From: Mantis religiosa
Lineage: Eukaryota; Arthropoda; Insecta; Mantodea; Mantidae
Length of the DNA: 64,000 nt
Assembly (NCBI GenBank): GCA_030765055.1
Contig: JAUKNK010000321.1
Span: 62,001-126,000 of the forward strand
Direction of reading: 5' to 3'
The notes beneath the pieces were generated by a model that made no database searches, had not been told where the DNA came from, and was given only the letters and a program-made list of their open reading frames with translations. Both the position numbers and the translations under genes were made by a program. Shown in pieces: positions 17,884 to 27,449 of this stretch. Every line of letters begins with the position of its first letter. The stretch's first letter is position 1.

Positions 17884-18745
17884 GTAAGTTTGATAAAGTC
17901 GCTAATATAGTATATTTTTTAACTTTTTGCCAGACACAGGGAAAAATATAGAATGTATCCCAGTAAGGTAGGAAGTCCGGCCATTCTACTGTATTTCTAT
18001 ATTTCTCCCTATGAAGACAAAGAAATTAAAAGGAAAAAGGGATAATGAATATTGAGAGGATAAAACTACAAATAAATCTACAGTGAATTTCATGAGGCAA
18101 AGTCTTTCAAAATTGTATTTTTATCACCACTAGATAATCTACTTACTGATTTACATCTTTAAACAGCATTTTATAGAGGGTTTTACTTACAGTAAAGGCA
18201 TTTTTGAGGTAAACAAGTGAAGAATCTGGGAGGAAGGGAGGGAGTGGTACAAGTTAAAATGACACATGATATGAATTGATACCTGCAAATGGATTACTCT
18301 GTTTTCAGTCCACACATCAATCTCATTATCGATGCTCCACTGAACCTCAAGTTTTTTTCCTTGGCACTTTAGAATTTACCAATTTTACTAGAAAACCTAA
18401 GGTAAGTAATCGGTGAAGAAGTGCCACCATCATCTGTAACTGAACAAGCTTACATGCTTTCATTGCAATGTGGCTCTTTGGAACTTTGCACCTCTTTTAT
18501 GTTGTAGTCATTAATACTCAAATACATGTATGTATATATATTCAAAAGATGAAACAACGGATACATAACAAATCCCCCATATGTTAAAATAACAGTCTCA
18601 TTTTTTAACCTTGATTACAAAACAATTCTTATCTTAAACATCACATCACATCTTACTGCTGTGATGAACTCAAGCAGACTATGATGTGAAGAGTTACAAA
18701 AAGTAATGATACAACAATAACATTCTTGTTGAATTAACAGCTGAC
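17884..18745. other. intergenic, no recognised feature
   Basis: AT-rich sequence without a convincing ORF, repeat boundary or TE match. Short A/T runs only. Confidence 0.4.
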
Positions 18746-18916
18746 TAAAGCCCGATTTCACCAACAGATGTTAAGACTTTACACGGGTTTAACAATAGCT
18801 ATAACAAAAATTGCATTTCACCAACAAGTGTTTGCTTAACACTCGTATTAAATCTCTTGTTAAACTAACAAGCCATATTTCTGTTGTTAAGTACTTAACA
18901 ATTGTAAATAGTCAAG

Positions 18917-19200
18917 ATGGCAGGTGAGAACGCAGCTGTTGATGTAGATTTGCTAACTTTAAGGATGTCTAAATGGCATTTGTAATAGAGTACGGCCTAT
19001 GGGGAGAAATGATTTTGAGGAGCTATCAGAAGAAAATTTTCTACAGAGGTACAGACTGCCCAAACAAGTTGTTATGAAGATTACTCCGGAAGTACAAGAG
19101 TGGTTAGGACATGCATCGAAAGGAATATGCTGATCTCGCCTTTGCTTCAAGTATTAATAATTTTGCAATTTTATAATTCACTGAATTATGTGCATAATAC
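18917..19200 (+). pseudogene. Harbinger transposase N-terminal fragment
   Basis: One frame reads RPYGRNDFEELSEENFLQRY, then RLPKQVVMKITPEVQEWLGH. The next frame reads RNMLISPLLQVLIILQFYNS. This is the start of HARBI1-type transposases (F..RYRLxK..V..I..E......R...SP..Q.L..LRFY.TG). A frameshift near 19,110 and an early stop near 18,980 break it, and no DDE residues remain. Confidence 0.7.
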
Positions 19201-19270
19201 ACTGTCCACCTCTCATCTTGAAATGTTCAAGTCACTCATCACTTGTACTTCTTTGCACCTCGTTTTAAAT

Positions 19271-19510
19271 TTACGTAATGCTGAAAAAGATGTTTCGTGA
19301 TTCTAGTAATGACACATGCATTTGAATTAAATTTGTTTCCAATTTTTTCCACCTGACATTTTTCTCTTTTACATTCACCGCATCCGTCCTCCTATTTTCC
19401 ACGATATCCTTATACTGCATCACCAATTCAATTAACAATTCTTTCTCCATCAATGAGAAATTTGTTTCACGGCTTTTGTTTACGATTTTCTTTATCCGCC
19501 ACTTTTTAGC
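19271..19510 (-). pseudogene. Myb/SANT-like DNA-binding protein fragment (Harbinger accessory gene)
   Basis: The minus-strand frame reads NFSLMEKELLIELVMQYKDI, then VENRRTDAVNVKEKNVRWKKLETNL. It has the helix pattern of the Myb/SANT-like domain carried by Harbinger elements (F...E...L..LV..YK.I.E.K.TD......K...W..I). In active elements this protein helps bring the transposase to the ends. Only the first domain remains here, on the opposite strand to the transposase fragment. It could instead be an unrelated host SANT-like fragment, but its place inside the TIRs argues against that. Confidence 0.65.
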
Positions 19511-19859
19511 TGTGTAAAGAGGAAAATGAAAACAAAAGAACATCACATTACGTTCAGAAACTAATACGACTCATCCATAGCCTTCTATAGCTGTAATACA
19601 TACACGTTTCTTGGCGTTAACACCTGTTTGTTAACATTTTCAGAAAACATGTTGGTGAACTGCAAGAAATTTAACAGCTTTGTTAGCACTGTTACAATTG
19701 TTACGTTACATTAGTTAATGTCGATTTTAACATCTGTTGGAGAAATTGGGCACTAAGCTTTAAATGCAATTATTGATTGACAAAGAAAGCAACTCTATTA
19801 TCTGCATTTCTCAGCTCCATGTGAAGTTGGAACAAACCATCTTAAAAGGGTAGAGTCAG

Positions 19860-19955
19860 ACTGAAAAATTCAATGTCATAGCCGGGATTTGAAACATGGA
19901 TCTTCTGGTCTCCATCCTGCTGCTCTTAGCCATTGATCTATCAAGGCCAACAGGC
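19860..19955 (-). repeat. tRNA-derived SINE, family 2 (copy a)
   Basis: Minus strand: ATGGCTAAGAGCAGCAGGAT (A-box region), then GAAGATCCATGTTTCAAATCCCGGC (degenerate B box), then GACATTGAATTTTTC. The same blocks occur at 28,640-28,722. The B box has ATGTTTCAAATCC where the consensus is GGTTCRANNCC. Too short and mispaired to be a tRNA. Confidence 0.6.
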
Positions 19956-20140
19956 CAGCATGGCATTAAATTCTCCTACTTTGTCCTCCTAGTAGGAGGA
20001 CACACCGTTAGTGTCAAAGAACAATTAGTTTGAATAGTTCTAAATAAAAGCATTGTTAAAGTGAAGCTAATTTCATTTATAAAGACTAAAATTTAGCCAT
20101 AACTTTTAAAATTTGTAACTTCACTCACGTTCTTTTACAA

Positions 20141-20187
20141 AATCAGGAACGTTTTCGAAACTGTTGCAGTTTCATCCTCAGCTGATT
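20141..20187 (-). ncRNA. hammerhead ribozyme candidate, PLE A2 left arm (best copy)
   Basis: Minus strand: stem I AAUCAG / CUGAUU (six perfect pairs); core CUGAGGA (CUGANGA); spacer U; stem II GAAACUG-CAA-CAGUUUC (seven perfect pairs); GAAA; then ACGUU, giving a two-pair stem III AA/UU closed over CG; C17 before the expected cleavage point. Every conserved core base of a type I hammerhead is present. The only departure is the extra U between A9 and stem II. Confidence 0.7.
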
Positions 20188-20551
20188 AGCGACTCATCAC
20201 AGTTGGTTGTTGTCTGGATCACTTGTAATTGGCTCCCTCTCTCAGAAGATTCTTTACATAAGTTCAGTAGATCACTCCCTGATGGCACATCAAAATTTAG
20301 AATATGTGGAATGTTCTTAATAATACAAATTTGTTCCCATGTTGTAAGTTCAAGTTTTGTTGACAATGGTTTTATTAGTTTGATCTCCTCTCCAATGTGG
20401 TGGTTATCATTCCAGAAATGAAAAGCAACTGCCGATTTTACTGTTTGTTTATATTTTATGTTCCTACGGTGTTCTGTTAATCTAGTTTTTAAATTTCTCT
20501 TTGTGAAACCACTATAAATTTTGTCACAGTCTTCACAATCTATCCTATATA

Positions 20552-21863
20552 CAAGGGGGGACCCAAAAAAAAAAGGGACTCTGCCACTCGTAGACGTAGT
20601 GCAGGGTTCTCATGCTAGATGGTGTTAGTAGAGACCTTCATGAAACAGCTGTGCAGATGGTGTCAGTGTAGAGCTGAACGTGCAAGTGTGGTATTCTGTT
20701 TCTCTGACTGTTGGCGGGTTACCTCTGCAAAGTCGTTATGACAACTTTAAAAGAATAAAGAGTGTGTGCGAAATTTTGTTTCCTGCTTAAAAAAACTGCA
20801 ACGGAGACACACCAAATGCTTCAGGAAGCTTTCCAGGAGGATGCTATGAGCCGCACACTGGTTTTCTAGTGGTTTGGGTGCTTTAAACGTGGTGAGATGT
20901 GTGTTGAAGATCAAGCTCATTCTGGACGCCCTTCAACATCGCGAAATGAGGAGAACCTTGAAAAGGTCTGCCTAAAGATCAACGAGGATCATCACCAAAC
21001 GATCGACCAAATTTCTGCAGCGACAGGAATCAGTTGGAGCTCGTGTCAGCAGATTTTTAGGGAGGATTTGCATATGAGACGTGATGCTGCTAAATTTGTT
21101 CCGCGCCTTCTCACACAGGAGCACAAAACCATTCGCATGAATGTGTGTCAGGACTTGAAAACAGATTGCACGTGATCCAAACTTCTTAAACAAAGTCATT
21201 ACAAGGGATGAGAGTTGGTGTTACTGGAATGACCCAGAAACCAAGCAAGCGTCAAGCCAGTGGAGCACTCCCAACTCTGCCAGACCAAAAAAAGCAAGGC
21301 AAGTGAGGTCAAATGTGAAGACGATGATCATTGTCTTTTTTGATGTTCGTGGAATCGTGCATCGGGAATTTGGACCCCCTGGCCAGACTGTTAACAAGCA
21401 CTTTTACTTGGATGTTTTAAGGCATCTGCGAGAGGATGTGAGGAGGAAACGGCCAGAACTTTGGCCATCAGGTGACTAATTTCTGCATCACGACAACGCT
21501 CCAGTTCACACGGCCTTACGAGTCATGCACTGTTTGGAATCTCAGAGGTGGTTTGTCATCCCCCACGCTCTGTATTGGCCGGACCTAACCCCGTGTGACA
21601 TTTTCGTATTTCCGCGAATGAAAAAAACGCTAAAAGGGGAGTGTTATGACGATGTGCAGGCGGTAAAAACAGCTTCACAAAGGGCACTGGACAATATCAA
21701 ACTTGAAGAGTTCCAAACATGCTTCCAACAGTGGGAAAAGAGACTTGACAAATGCATCGCATGTAATGGAGAGTATTTTGAAGGTGACTGAAGTAATTTT
21801 GTAAAAAGGTTCATCAATAAAGTTTTTATGACAACAATCCGGTTTCTTTTGGGTCCCGCCTCG
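20552..21863 (+). mobile_element. Mariner-2
   Basis: A 1.31-kb mariner with TA duplications. The terminal repeats CAAGGGGGGACCC and CGAGGCGGGACCC (inward from the right) are followed on both sides by an A-rich stretch. It is the same subfamily as mariner-1, at 80-90% by eye. It has no insertion, so the whole length is visible. It is inserted in the GIY-YIG coding region of PLE A2. Confidence 0.9.
20847..21791 (+). pseudogene. mariner transposase (mariner-2, broken)
   Basis: The plus-strand reading recovers almost the whole family layout. N-terminal HTH: GEMCVEDQAHSGRPSTSRNE. Second HTH: IDQISAATGISWSSCQQI. First aspartate: ITRDESWCYWNDPETKQ, where the usual G of GDE is R. Then FFDVRGIVHREFGPPGQTVN, the second aspartate in HHDNAPVHTALRV, and the third in WPDLTPCDIFVFPRMKK, with the spacing expected for a D,D34D triad. 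A 2-bp deletion near 21,168, an early stop near 20,867 and another near 21,478 break the gene. Inactive. Confidence 0.85.
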
Positions 21864-21915
21864 TATGCCTGCTTTTTGTTCTGGTGGGATTGTGTTTTTA
21901 AGGGATTATTTAACA

Positions 21916-22300
21916 AAAATCAGGTATATGTACAATTAATTGTGAAGACTGTGACAAATTTTATATTGGTTTGACAAAGAGAAATTTAAGAACTAGATTA
22001 ACAGAATACCGTAGGAACTTAAAATATAAACAAACAGAAAAATCGGCAGTTGCTTTTCATTTCTGGAATGATAACCGCCACATCAGAGAGGAGATCAAAC
22101 TACTAAAACCATTGTCAACAAAACTTGAACTTACAGCATTGGGAAAAAAATTTATTATTAAAAACATTCCACATATTCTAAATTTTGATGTGCCATCAGT
22201 GAGTGGTCTGCTGAACTTATGTAAAGAATCTTCCGAGAGAGGGAGCCAATTACAAGAGATCCAGACAACAACCAACTGTGATGAGTCGCTAATCATCTGA
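21916..22300 (+). pseudogene. GIY-YIG endonuclease fragment, PLE A2 right arm
   Basis: The plus-strand frame reads SGICTINCEDCDKFYIGLTKRNLRTRLTEYRRN, SAVAFHFWNDNRHI, then the conserved C-terminal block NFDVPSVSGLLNLCKESSERG and TTNCDESLII before the stop. The YIG motif is intact, but the tyrosine of GIY is cysteine. Without an RT domain it is only the 3' end of the element. Confidence 0.8.
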
Positions 22301-22337
22301 GGATGAAATTGCAACAGTTTCGAAAATGTTCCTGATT
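22291..22337 (+). ncRNA. hammerhead ribozyme candidate, PLE A2 right arm
   Basis: Plus strand: AAUCAU, CUGAGGA, U, GAAAUUG-CAA-CAGUUUC, GAAA, AUGUU, C, CUGAUU. Stem II keeps seven pairs with one G-U. Stem I loses the pair next to the core (U opposite C) but keeps five. It otherwise matches 20,141-20,187. Confidence 0.6.
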
Positions 22338-22458
22338 TTGTAAAAAGACGTGAGTGAAGTTACAAGTTTTAAAAGGTATGACTCAATTTTAGTCTTTATA
22401 CATGAAATTAGCTTCACTGCTAACAATGATTTTATTTATAATTATTCAAACTAATTAT

Positions 22459-23330
22459 ATTATTTCTATTAATTAATAAATATATGAGTTTAATACCAAT
22501 AATGCATCAAGAAACCTTGCATTTCTTACAATTACTTTCAACAAATACTCTCCATCACTGATTTATGCTTAAAAGAAAGGAATAATTGTTTGTCTTTCTT
22601 CTCAGGAACCTAAAAGCTGAAGGGTATACATGTCAATACATTCAGAAAGCTTTGAAATTATTTTCTTCATTTCTCAACTATGCACTCTTTGTCCTTTGAA
22701 TGACGTTATATTGTATTTTTCTAACAAGAAACCACACCAAATTATAGCTAGAAGAAACAGTATTACAAAGTGGTGCAAAATGTCTAACAAGAGCCCATCG
22801 TTTTACATTCACATTGTGTTTGAACATTAGATATTGCAGCTCTAGAGTAAACTAGTATTTGTGATTCAGTGGAATGTATATAAACAAATAAACTTTATAT
22901 AATAACATGTTTTCTAGTTGCAATCACCACGTTTTCTACTGAGAAGCTATACCCATGTATTTTACTGAGCAAATTCATTTCCAGCCTTATTTACATTTGT
23001 ATACATGAAACAGCTAAAATTTTTCTCTGTTCACGAAGTGAATGATTGTTTCCATCTTGGTATATATAATACTGCTTTTCTTTTGGAAGATGCTAAATTT
23101 AATTTGTGTAAAACAGGACTAATGCATCAGCATCCAGTGTGTTCTAAATCCCATAGCTTGAGAAATCTTAAAATTGACTGCTACACATTAGGATTCAACA
23201 TATTTTTAACAGGATATTATCCCTTAACTGACAAGTATCTGTTTAGATTGCAATTCCTTTCTTGGAAGTGTTGAAAACAGTGTTGTTGTGATAAATTAAA
23301 TTTAAAGGGAGTCGATTAATGACACTAAAC
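22459..23330. other. intergenic, no recognised feature
   Basis: AT-rich. The longest open frame (23,005-23,274, 89 codons) resembles nothing I know and has no supporting context. Confidence 0.35.
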
Positions 23331-23334
23331 AACA

Positions 23335-23410
23335 CTTACTTTTAAATTTTTCCGGAACATGCTTCAGAGACGTTGCCTCTATCCTCAACCAACCATCAAC
23401 TGGTTGAGAA
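23335..23410 (-). mobile_element. PLE 3'-end relic with hammerhead-like motif
   Basis: Minus strand 23,402-23,352: UUGAGGA (C3 changed to U), U, stem II AGAGGC-AAC-GUCUCU (six pairs with one G-U), GAAG in place of GAAA, CAUGUU, C. This is the PLE D-type motif in decayed form. No endonuclease frame is left beside it, so the copy is a truncated end. Confidence 0.4.
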
Positions 23411-23845
23411 CCAGTCGATATAAAACATCCTGCAGCCATTGAATGCATCTAAAATAAATCATTTATATTGCCCACTAATGAAGTATGCACTGGTTACTTG
23501 AGATTACTAGTAGTGAAATCAAATTTTAAATCTTCATGATAAACATTTAGTTGCAGTCCAAAAGGAGGCCCAATGGTCATTATGAAGGATACTACTGCAG
23601 ATAAGCTTTGCACTATATGTGCAAGATTTCTTGGGCATTCGGGTCCCAAGTCCTCATTCCGTAGGTTTCGCCTATTTCCGTAAACAGAGATGACAACTTT
23701 GAATCAGGAAATGCACTACACACTGCGACATCTAGTGGCTAATATGCTAAGCTTTCACACATATGCCATTTCATTTTGAGCAATTTTGAGGTTAATTATT
23801 AGCTAACCAGTTACAACAAATCTAAAAGCAACACGTTGTTGTCGA

Positions 23846-24168
23846 TGTTATGGCTTTCAAAAGGGGACACACTATTATTCATCTACCTCTGTATAACTGT
23901 AATCTGAATGCAATTGAGCTGGCATGGGCAAAAATAAGGAATGTTTTCAAAGTATGCAATATTAACGAGAGCCACAAATGTGCAGAAACTTGCTATAGAA
24001 GCGACGGATTGGGAAGGATACTGCAAGAGGGTCCAGGAGCTGGAAATGCAAAAATGGAGAAACGATGGTGTAATAGAAAATGCAACTGATGAAATTAACA
24101 CATCAAAGGATACTAGCAATGAAAGTGATGCAGCAGACTTGGAAATTGAAGAATCACAAATTGAGTGA
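23846..24168 (+). pseudogene. IS630/Tc1-type transposase C-terminus (relic)
   Basis: The translation reads KRGHTIIHLPLYNCNLNAIELAWAKIRNVFK, then after a frameshift WEGYCKRVQELEMQKWRNDGVIENATDE. The LPxYxxxLNxIELxWAxIK block, holding the last acidic residue, and the trailing W...C..V....E..W..DG...... stretch are typical of a DDE_3 (IS630/Tc1-like) transposase family frequent in insects. The N-terminal and central parts are missing. Other pieces of the same broad family lie at 28.4, 34.9 and 49.1-49.6 kb. Confidence 0.7.
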
Positions 24169-24169
24169 G

Positions 24170-25204
24170 CGTTTATAGCTGTCATAATATTTCTTTTCTA
24201 CTTTTATGTGTTTCATAACAGTAAATATATAAGCATACAGCATATCAAATGGAGTTTAATTTATTGTTGACACATCTCATATCTTTGCTTATCTTACCGC
24301 AGTTTGGCTGAATTGTGTTTTTCTAGGTTGACCACACTGCAAGAAACAAAAGCATGTTAGCTCTTTCTTCTTCCCCTCTGCCCACACCACACCGTAAATC
24401 CAGCGTTCAAGAAATTGTGCGTATATAGTATACCATTCAATCTGTAATCTTAAATTCAATATTATATTACAGAATTTAATGCTTTGTCATGTCTGTGATG
24501 ACAATCTAATATTTTGAAACTGCCCACAAAGCTGTAATAAACTAAACGTTGGCAAGTATGCGAATGCTCTTCAATATGTTATAGCAGCCAAACCATCTGT
24601 CCTTAGGCCTTTTGAATTTATGTAACCTGTTAAGCGAGATATATGCCTAAATTATGTTTTTGTTGTCCACTTTTAACTTTATTTAGGTGAAAAAAGGTTT
24701 CACTTTCAATAAAAAAGATGAATCCATTGCTGGAAGTTACACAGTTTTCTAGCAGATGTCATAAATATTGGTAATACTTACTACTGTAGATATCTTGGGC
24801 AAAATACATTTCAAATTTGTTAGAAATCATACAAAGTAACATGCTGCTGCAGCAGCAGAAATACCCAAGATGCTACAGTTAGAACTATAATAAAAGAAAC
24901 AGTTTAAACTGCACCATAATTTTCAAATTTATACAGAATTAACTTAAATTTAATTTCAAAGGGAAACAAATTAGTATTTCAAAAATTAATACAACTTAAA
25001 GGTGTTAATTAAAACTCTCTAAACAAATAAAGTTGATGGATTCAATGGTTGGAAATTTTCGAATTTCACTTTGGTGTTCCCTTTGTGATATGAAAACAGC
25101 AATGGGAGAAAGAAAGGAACATTTTATTAATTTATGCAGTGGATAGATGTTATTTGGGACTCAAATGAAATGCGAAGTAATATTATAGCAATATATGGAT
25201 CAAT
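24170..25204. other. intergenic, no recognised feature
   Basis: AT-rich sequence, no convincing ORF or repeat structure. A short CAG-like run (GCTGCTGCAGCAGCAG) lies at 24,843-24,858. Confidence 0.35.
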
Positions 25205-25535
25205 TTACAGAGTAAGAACTCTGCAGACACCTAGCACATGTGGTACTTCTGATGTTACGAGAAGCACGCCAAGCCAAATATTAGAGCCCCTCCCAAAGGG
25301 GACCTGCTGCGAGTTAGTGGTTCCTGATGGCATAGCTGCCCAGGTGGAGTAGGGAGATGCGCCAAGACTCTCCGGTATTGGCCTAGATAGATTGTAGCAC
25401 AGTGTGCTAGATCACTGATAGCCTGACTTTCGCTATCGGTAGTCTTTTCAGATGGGTTGACATGTATTAGGTGGCATATTCACTTCCACCCAAAAGGGGG
25501 ATATTTATAGACTCATAATACTGCCCTAATAAAAA
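25205..25535 (+). repeat. unclassified GC-rich dispersed repeat (copy 1)
   Basis: Shares ordered blocks with 33,437-33,960 and 35,862-36,405: ACTCTGCAGAC..CTAGCAC, TGTGGTACTTCTGATGTTAC, GTGTGCTAGATCAC, TATCGGTAGTCTT, CACTTCCACCC and TGCCCTA. It is the most diverged and deleted of the three. There is no open frame, and the family is not recognised. Confidence 0.7.
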
Positions 25536-26340
25536 GTGGAGAAACTTTCTTTTGTGTGATGCAAGAATATTATCTAAGTCCAAAGGTGCACATATACGCA
25601 TGTGCAAGTAGACGACCAGCTGGTTCTGGCGTTGCAGCCAACATAAGAAAAATATGTCATACTTGTAGCCAACCTCTGCAAAATTCCCCAGACATAGGTG
25701 ACGCAGTCCGTGTGCAAAGGAACATGGTTTGATGAGGCTAAGTTACCGCCCAGTCAAATTTTGTTACTCATGCACTGCTTTGCATATAAACAATCCTACA
25801 AAATGACGATAATGGAGTGCTCCATAGGAAATACATGTATGAGCTCATGGACTGTATCAGACTGGTTCGGTTACTGCCGCAAAGTGTGCATGATGTCAAA
25901 TGACACCAAGTATACTGCAAGGGGGAAAATTGGCAGTCCCGGCTACGTCGTTCAAATTGACAAATGCAAAATAGGATGACGCAAGTTTCATCGTGGGCGC
26001 GTCGTAGGGGGCAACTGGATCTTGGGAATGATTGATGTGGAAACAAATGAGGTGTGGATGACGGTATGCCCCAGAAACAGGAGGGATGCAAATGCGCTCT
26101 ACAGTCTAATTTCAGCGCCCACAATGAAACTTGTGTCATCCTATTTTGCATTTGTCGATTTGATTGACATGACCGGGACCACCAATTTCCCCCCTGGAGT
26201 ATTTGACATCATGCACACTTCGCGGCAGTAGCCGAACCAGTCCGATACAGTTCATGAACTCATACATATAGTCTGCTAGAAAGTGTAATTTCGGGACAAG
26301 TAAGACTGTTGTCAGCATTGCTTTCAGTGGAGAAACAAGC
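25536..26340 (+). mobile_element. Merlin transposon relic with inverted partial copy
   Basis: The plus-strand part (to about 26,120) carries a Merlin/IS1016-like transposase. The part from about 26,120 to 26,340 is an inverted copy of 25,830-25,990, translating on minus to ...DYMYEFMNCIGLVRLLP and IGGPGHVNQIDKCKIG. The element was therefore rearranged into a partial palindrome. I could not place terminal repeats with confidence. Confidence 0.65.
25640..26120 (+). pseudogene. Merlin-type (IS1595/ISXO2-like) transposase fragment
   Basis: The translation shows SVCKGTWFDEAKLPPSQILLLMHCFAYKQSY, TVSDWFGYCRKVC, GKIGSPGYVVQIDKCKIG, a stop, then KFHRGRVVGGNWILGMIDVETNEVW. The blocks S.R.G.FF....L......L...., W....R..., IGG.G..VEIDE.K(F)G and R....G.W..GGI.R match the Merlin order. 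The second catalytic position reads IDK instead of IDE, and a stop follows, so the enzyme is dead. Confidence 0.75.
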
Positions 26341-26931
26341 ATAGTTTGGCTGCACTGAATTCTTCAATATGACTACATTACGCAATAAGTAAATAAACAA
26401 ACAATTAATAACGTTAAAAGAATGCCCTCCAACACGAAATTGCACTAAAAGTAAAGAAATTATATTAAAAATCATGGTTGTATATAAAAACATCAAAAGG
26501 TGTGAAGGAATTAGGAAAGAAGAGCCTAAAAAGTTTCATGAAGCTGCTCTGGTGGCTACTTGGTTTATAGAGGAGTTTCAACTCCAGGGTGGACCTTGCA
26601 CGAATGTGAACAAGTTGGTTGTTGCATTTAGGAATGTGGGATACAGAAAAACAATAAAATGTCAAATTTTATGCTTTGTTAAATATCTTTTAGAGACTTA
26701 GAGTGCTTCAAGATACTTATAGTAAAGTAGCAATCAAACAAATCCAGCTCTCTGCATGGTATAACAATTTTCTTAAGACTGTATGACTATCGAAGACAAC
26801 CAGCACTCCAGTTGGTCTTCTACTGCAGCTGAAGCAAACATTCAGTAAGTGTGATTTTCCATTAGGGATCACCAGTGAGAACTGTACAGAGTTTGCAGTT
26901 ATCTTACAAAGTGTTCAAAAAACTTGAATTG
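26341..26931. other. intergenic with a weak ORF
   Basis: The only notable frame is 26,474-26,701 (75 codons, plus strand; FHEAALVATWFIEEFQLQGG and VVAFRNVGYRKT). It resembles no family I can name and has no context. The rest is AT-rich and featureless. Confidence 0.3.
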
Positions 26932-27360
26932 TGTCATGAACCCATTATTGCGATTGCATGGCTTGTGTGCACAAAGGGACAGATAAAGATAGCGCAGAGA
27001 TAAAAACTTGCCGAAACAGATAAAGAGACAGATTAGCTGACTGGAAGTTTCGTTTCTTGTTTGTTACAGAATACTCCAAAACTGTCTAGTAATATGAGTA
27101 GAGGTATTTAAGGAAGCTGCAACTCACCAAGGGACATCGTAATGAGGGAGTCGAGAATCGGAACTGTTATCGTGTGCCTGCATCATATTTTGTAAAGTGA
27201 ACGCTTTTGTTTGTAGACGGCAACCTTGGAAGATTGTAATTGTGTATGTGACGTAATTCTGCTACTGTAAGGGTTGACCAAAGTGTATTTCTATGGAAAT
27301 AAAGAACATTTTGTATTTCTGAAAATTGGACTTTTAATTCTACAAACCTACAAAGTCACA
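26932..27360 (+). repeat. Gypsy LTR, 429 bp, isolated
   Basis: Starts TGTCATGAACCC and ends ACCTACAAAGTCACA. It contains the family's polyadenylation block GGAAATAAAGAACATTTTG and ATTGGACTTTTAATTCTAC. Its length nearly equals the complete LTR at 61,870-62,297 (428 bp). The bases after it (ATTGGTATTAATTACTGAC) resemble only the first few positions of that family's primer-binding site. No gag or pol follows, so it is a solo LTR or a truncated element. Confidence 0.75.
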
Positions 27361-27449
27361 ATTGGTATTAATTACTGACCCAAAAATGTTACACCTGAAC
27401 ATTAAGAAAGATTAATCATTCTTGTGGAGGCTTAATTCATATGACTGAT

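Larger units (their letters stand above)
18749..19753. mobile_element. PIF/Harbinger element, internally deleted
   Basis: The terminal inverted repeats AGCCCGATTTCACCAACAGA and TGCCCAATTTCTCCAACAGA (inward from the right) are flanked by TAA on each side (18,746-18,748 and 19,754-19,756). This is the 3-bp target duplication typical of Harbinger. About 1 kb remains of an element that is normally 3 to 5 kb. It still holds both genes of the superfamily as fragments: a transposase N-terminus on plus and a Myb/SANT-like gene on minus. Confidence 0.8.
20023..22458. mobile_element. Penelope-like element A2, palindrome split by mariner-2
   Basis: The left arm (20,023-20,551 plus 21,866-21,915, coding strand minus) and the right arm (21,916-22,458, plus) are inverted copies of about 540-570 bp meeting head to head with no spacer. 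Each has the GIY-YIG endonuclease and a 3' UTR carrying a hammerhead-like motif. It is the same family as A1. Mariner-2 is inserted in the left arm within the YRI codons of the GIY motif. No RT domain is present. Confidence 0.85.

Noticed and set aside
25640..26120. Bacterial insertion sequence or contamination, because the transposase is ISXO2/IS1595-like
   Set aside because: Merlin elements of animals carry this domain. The surroundings are insect repeats and the copy is decayed in place.
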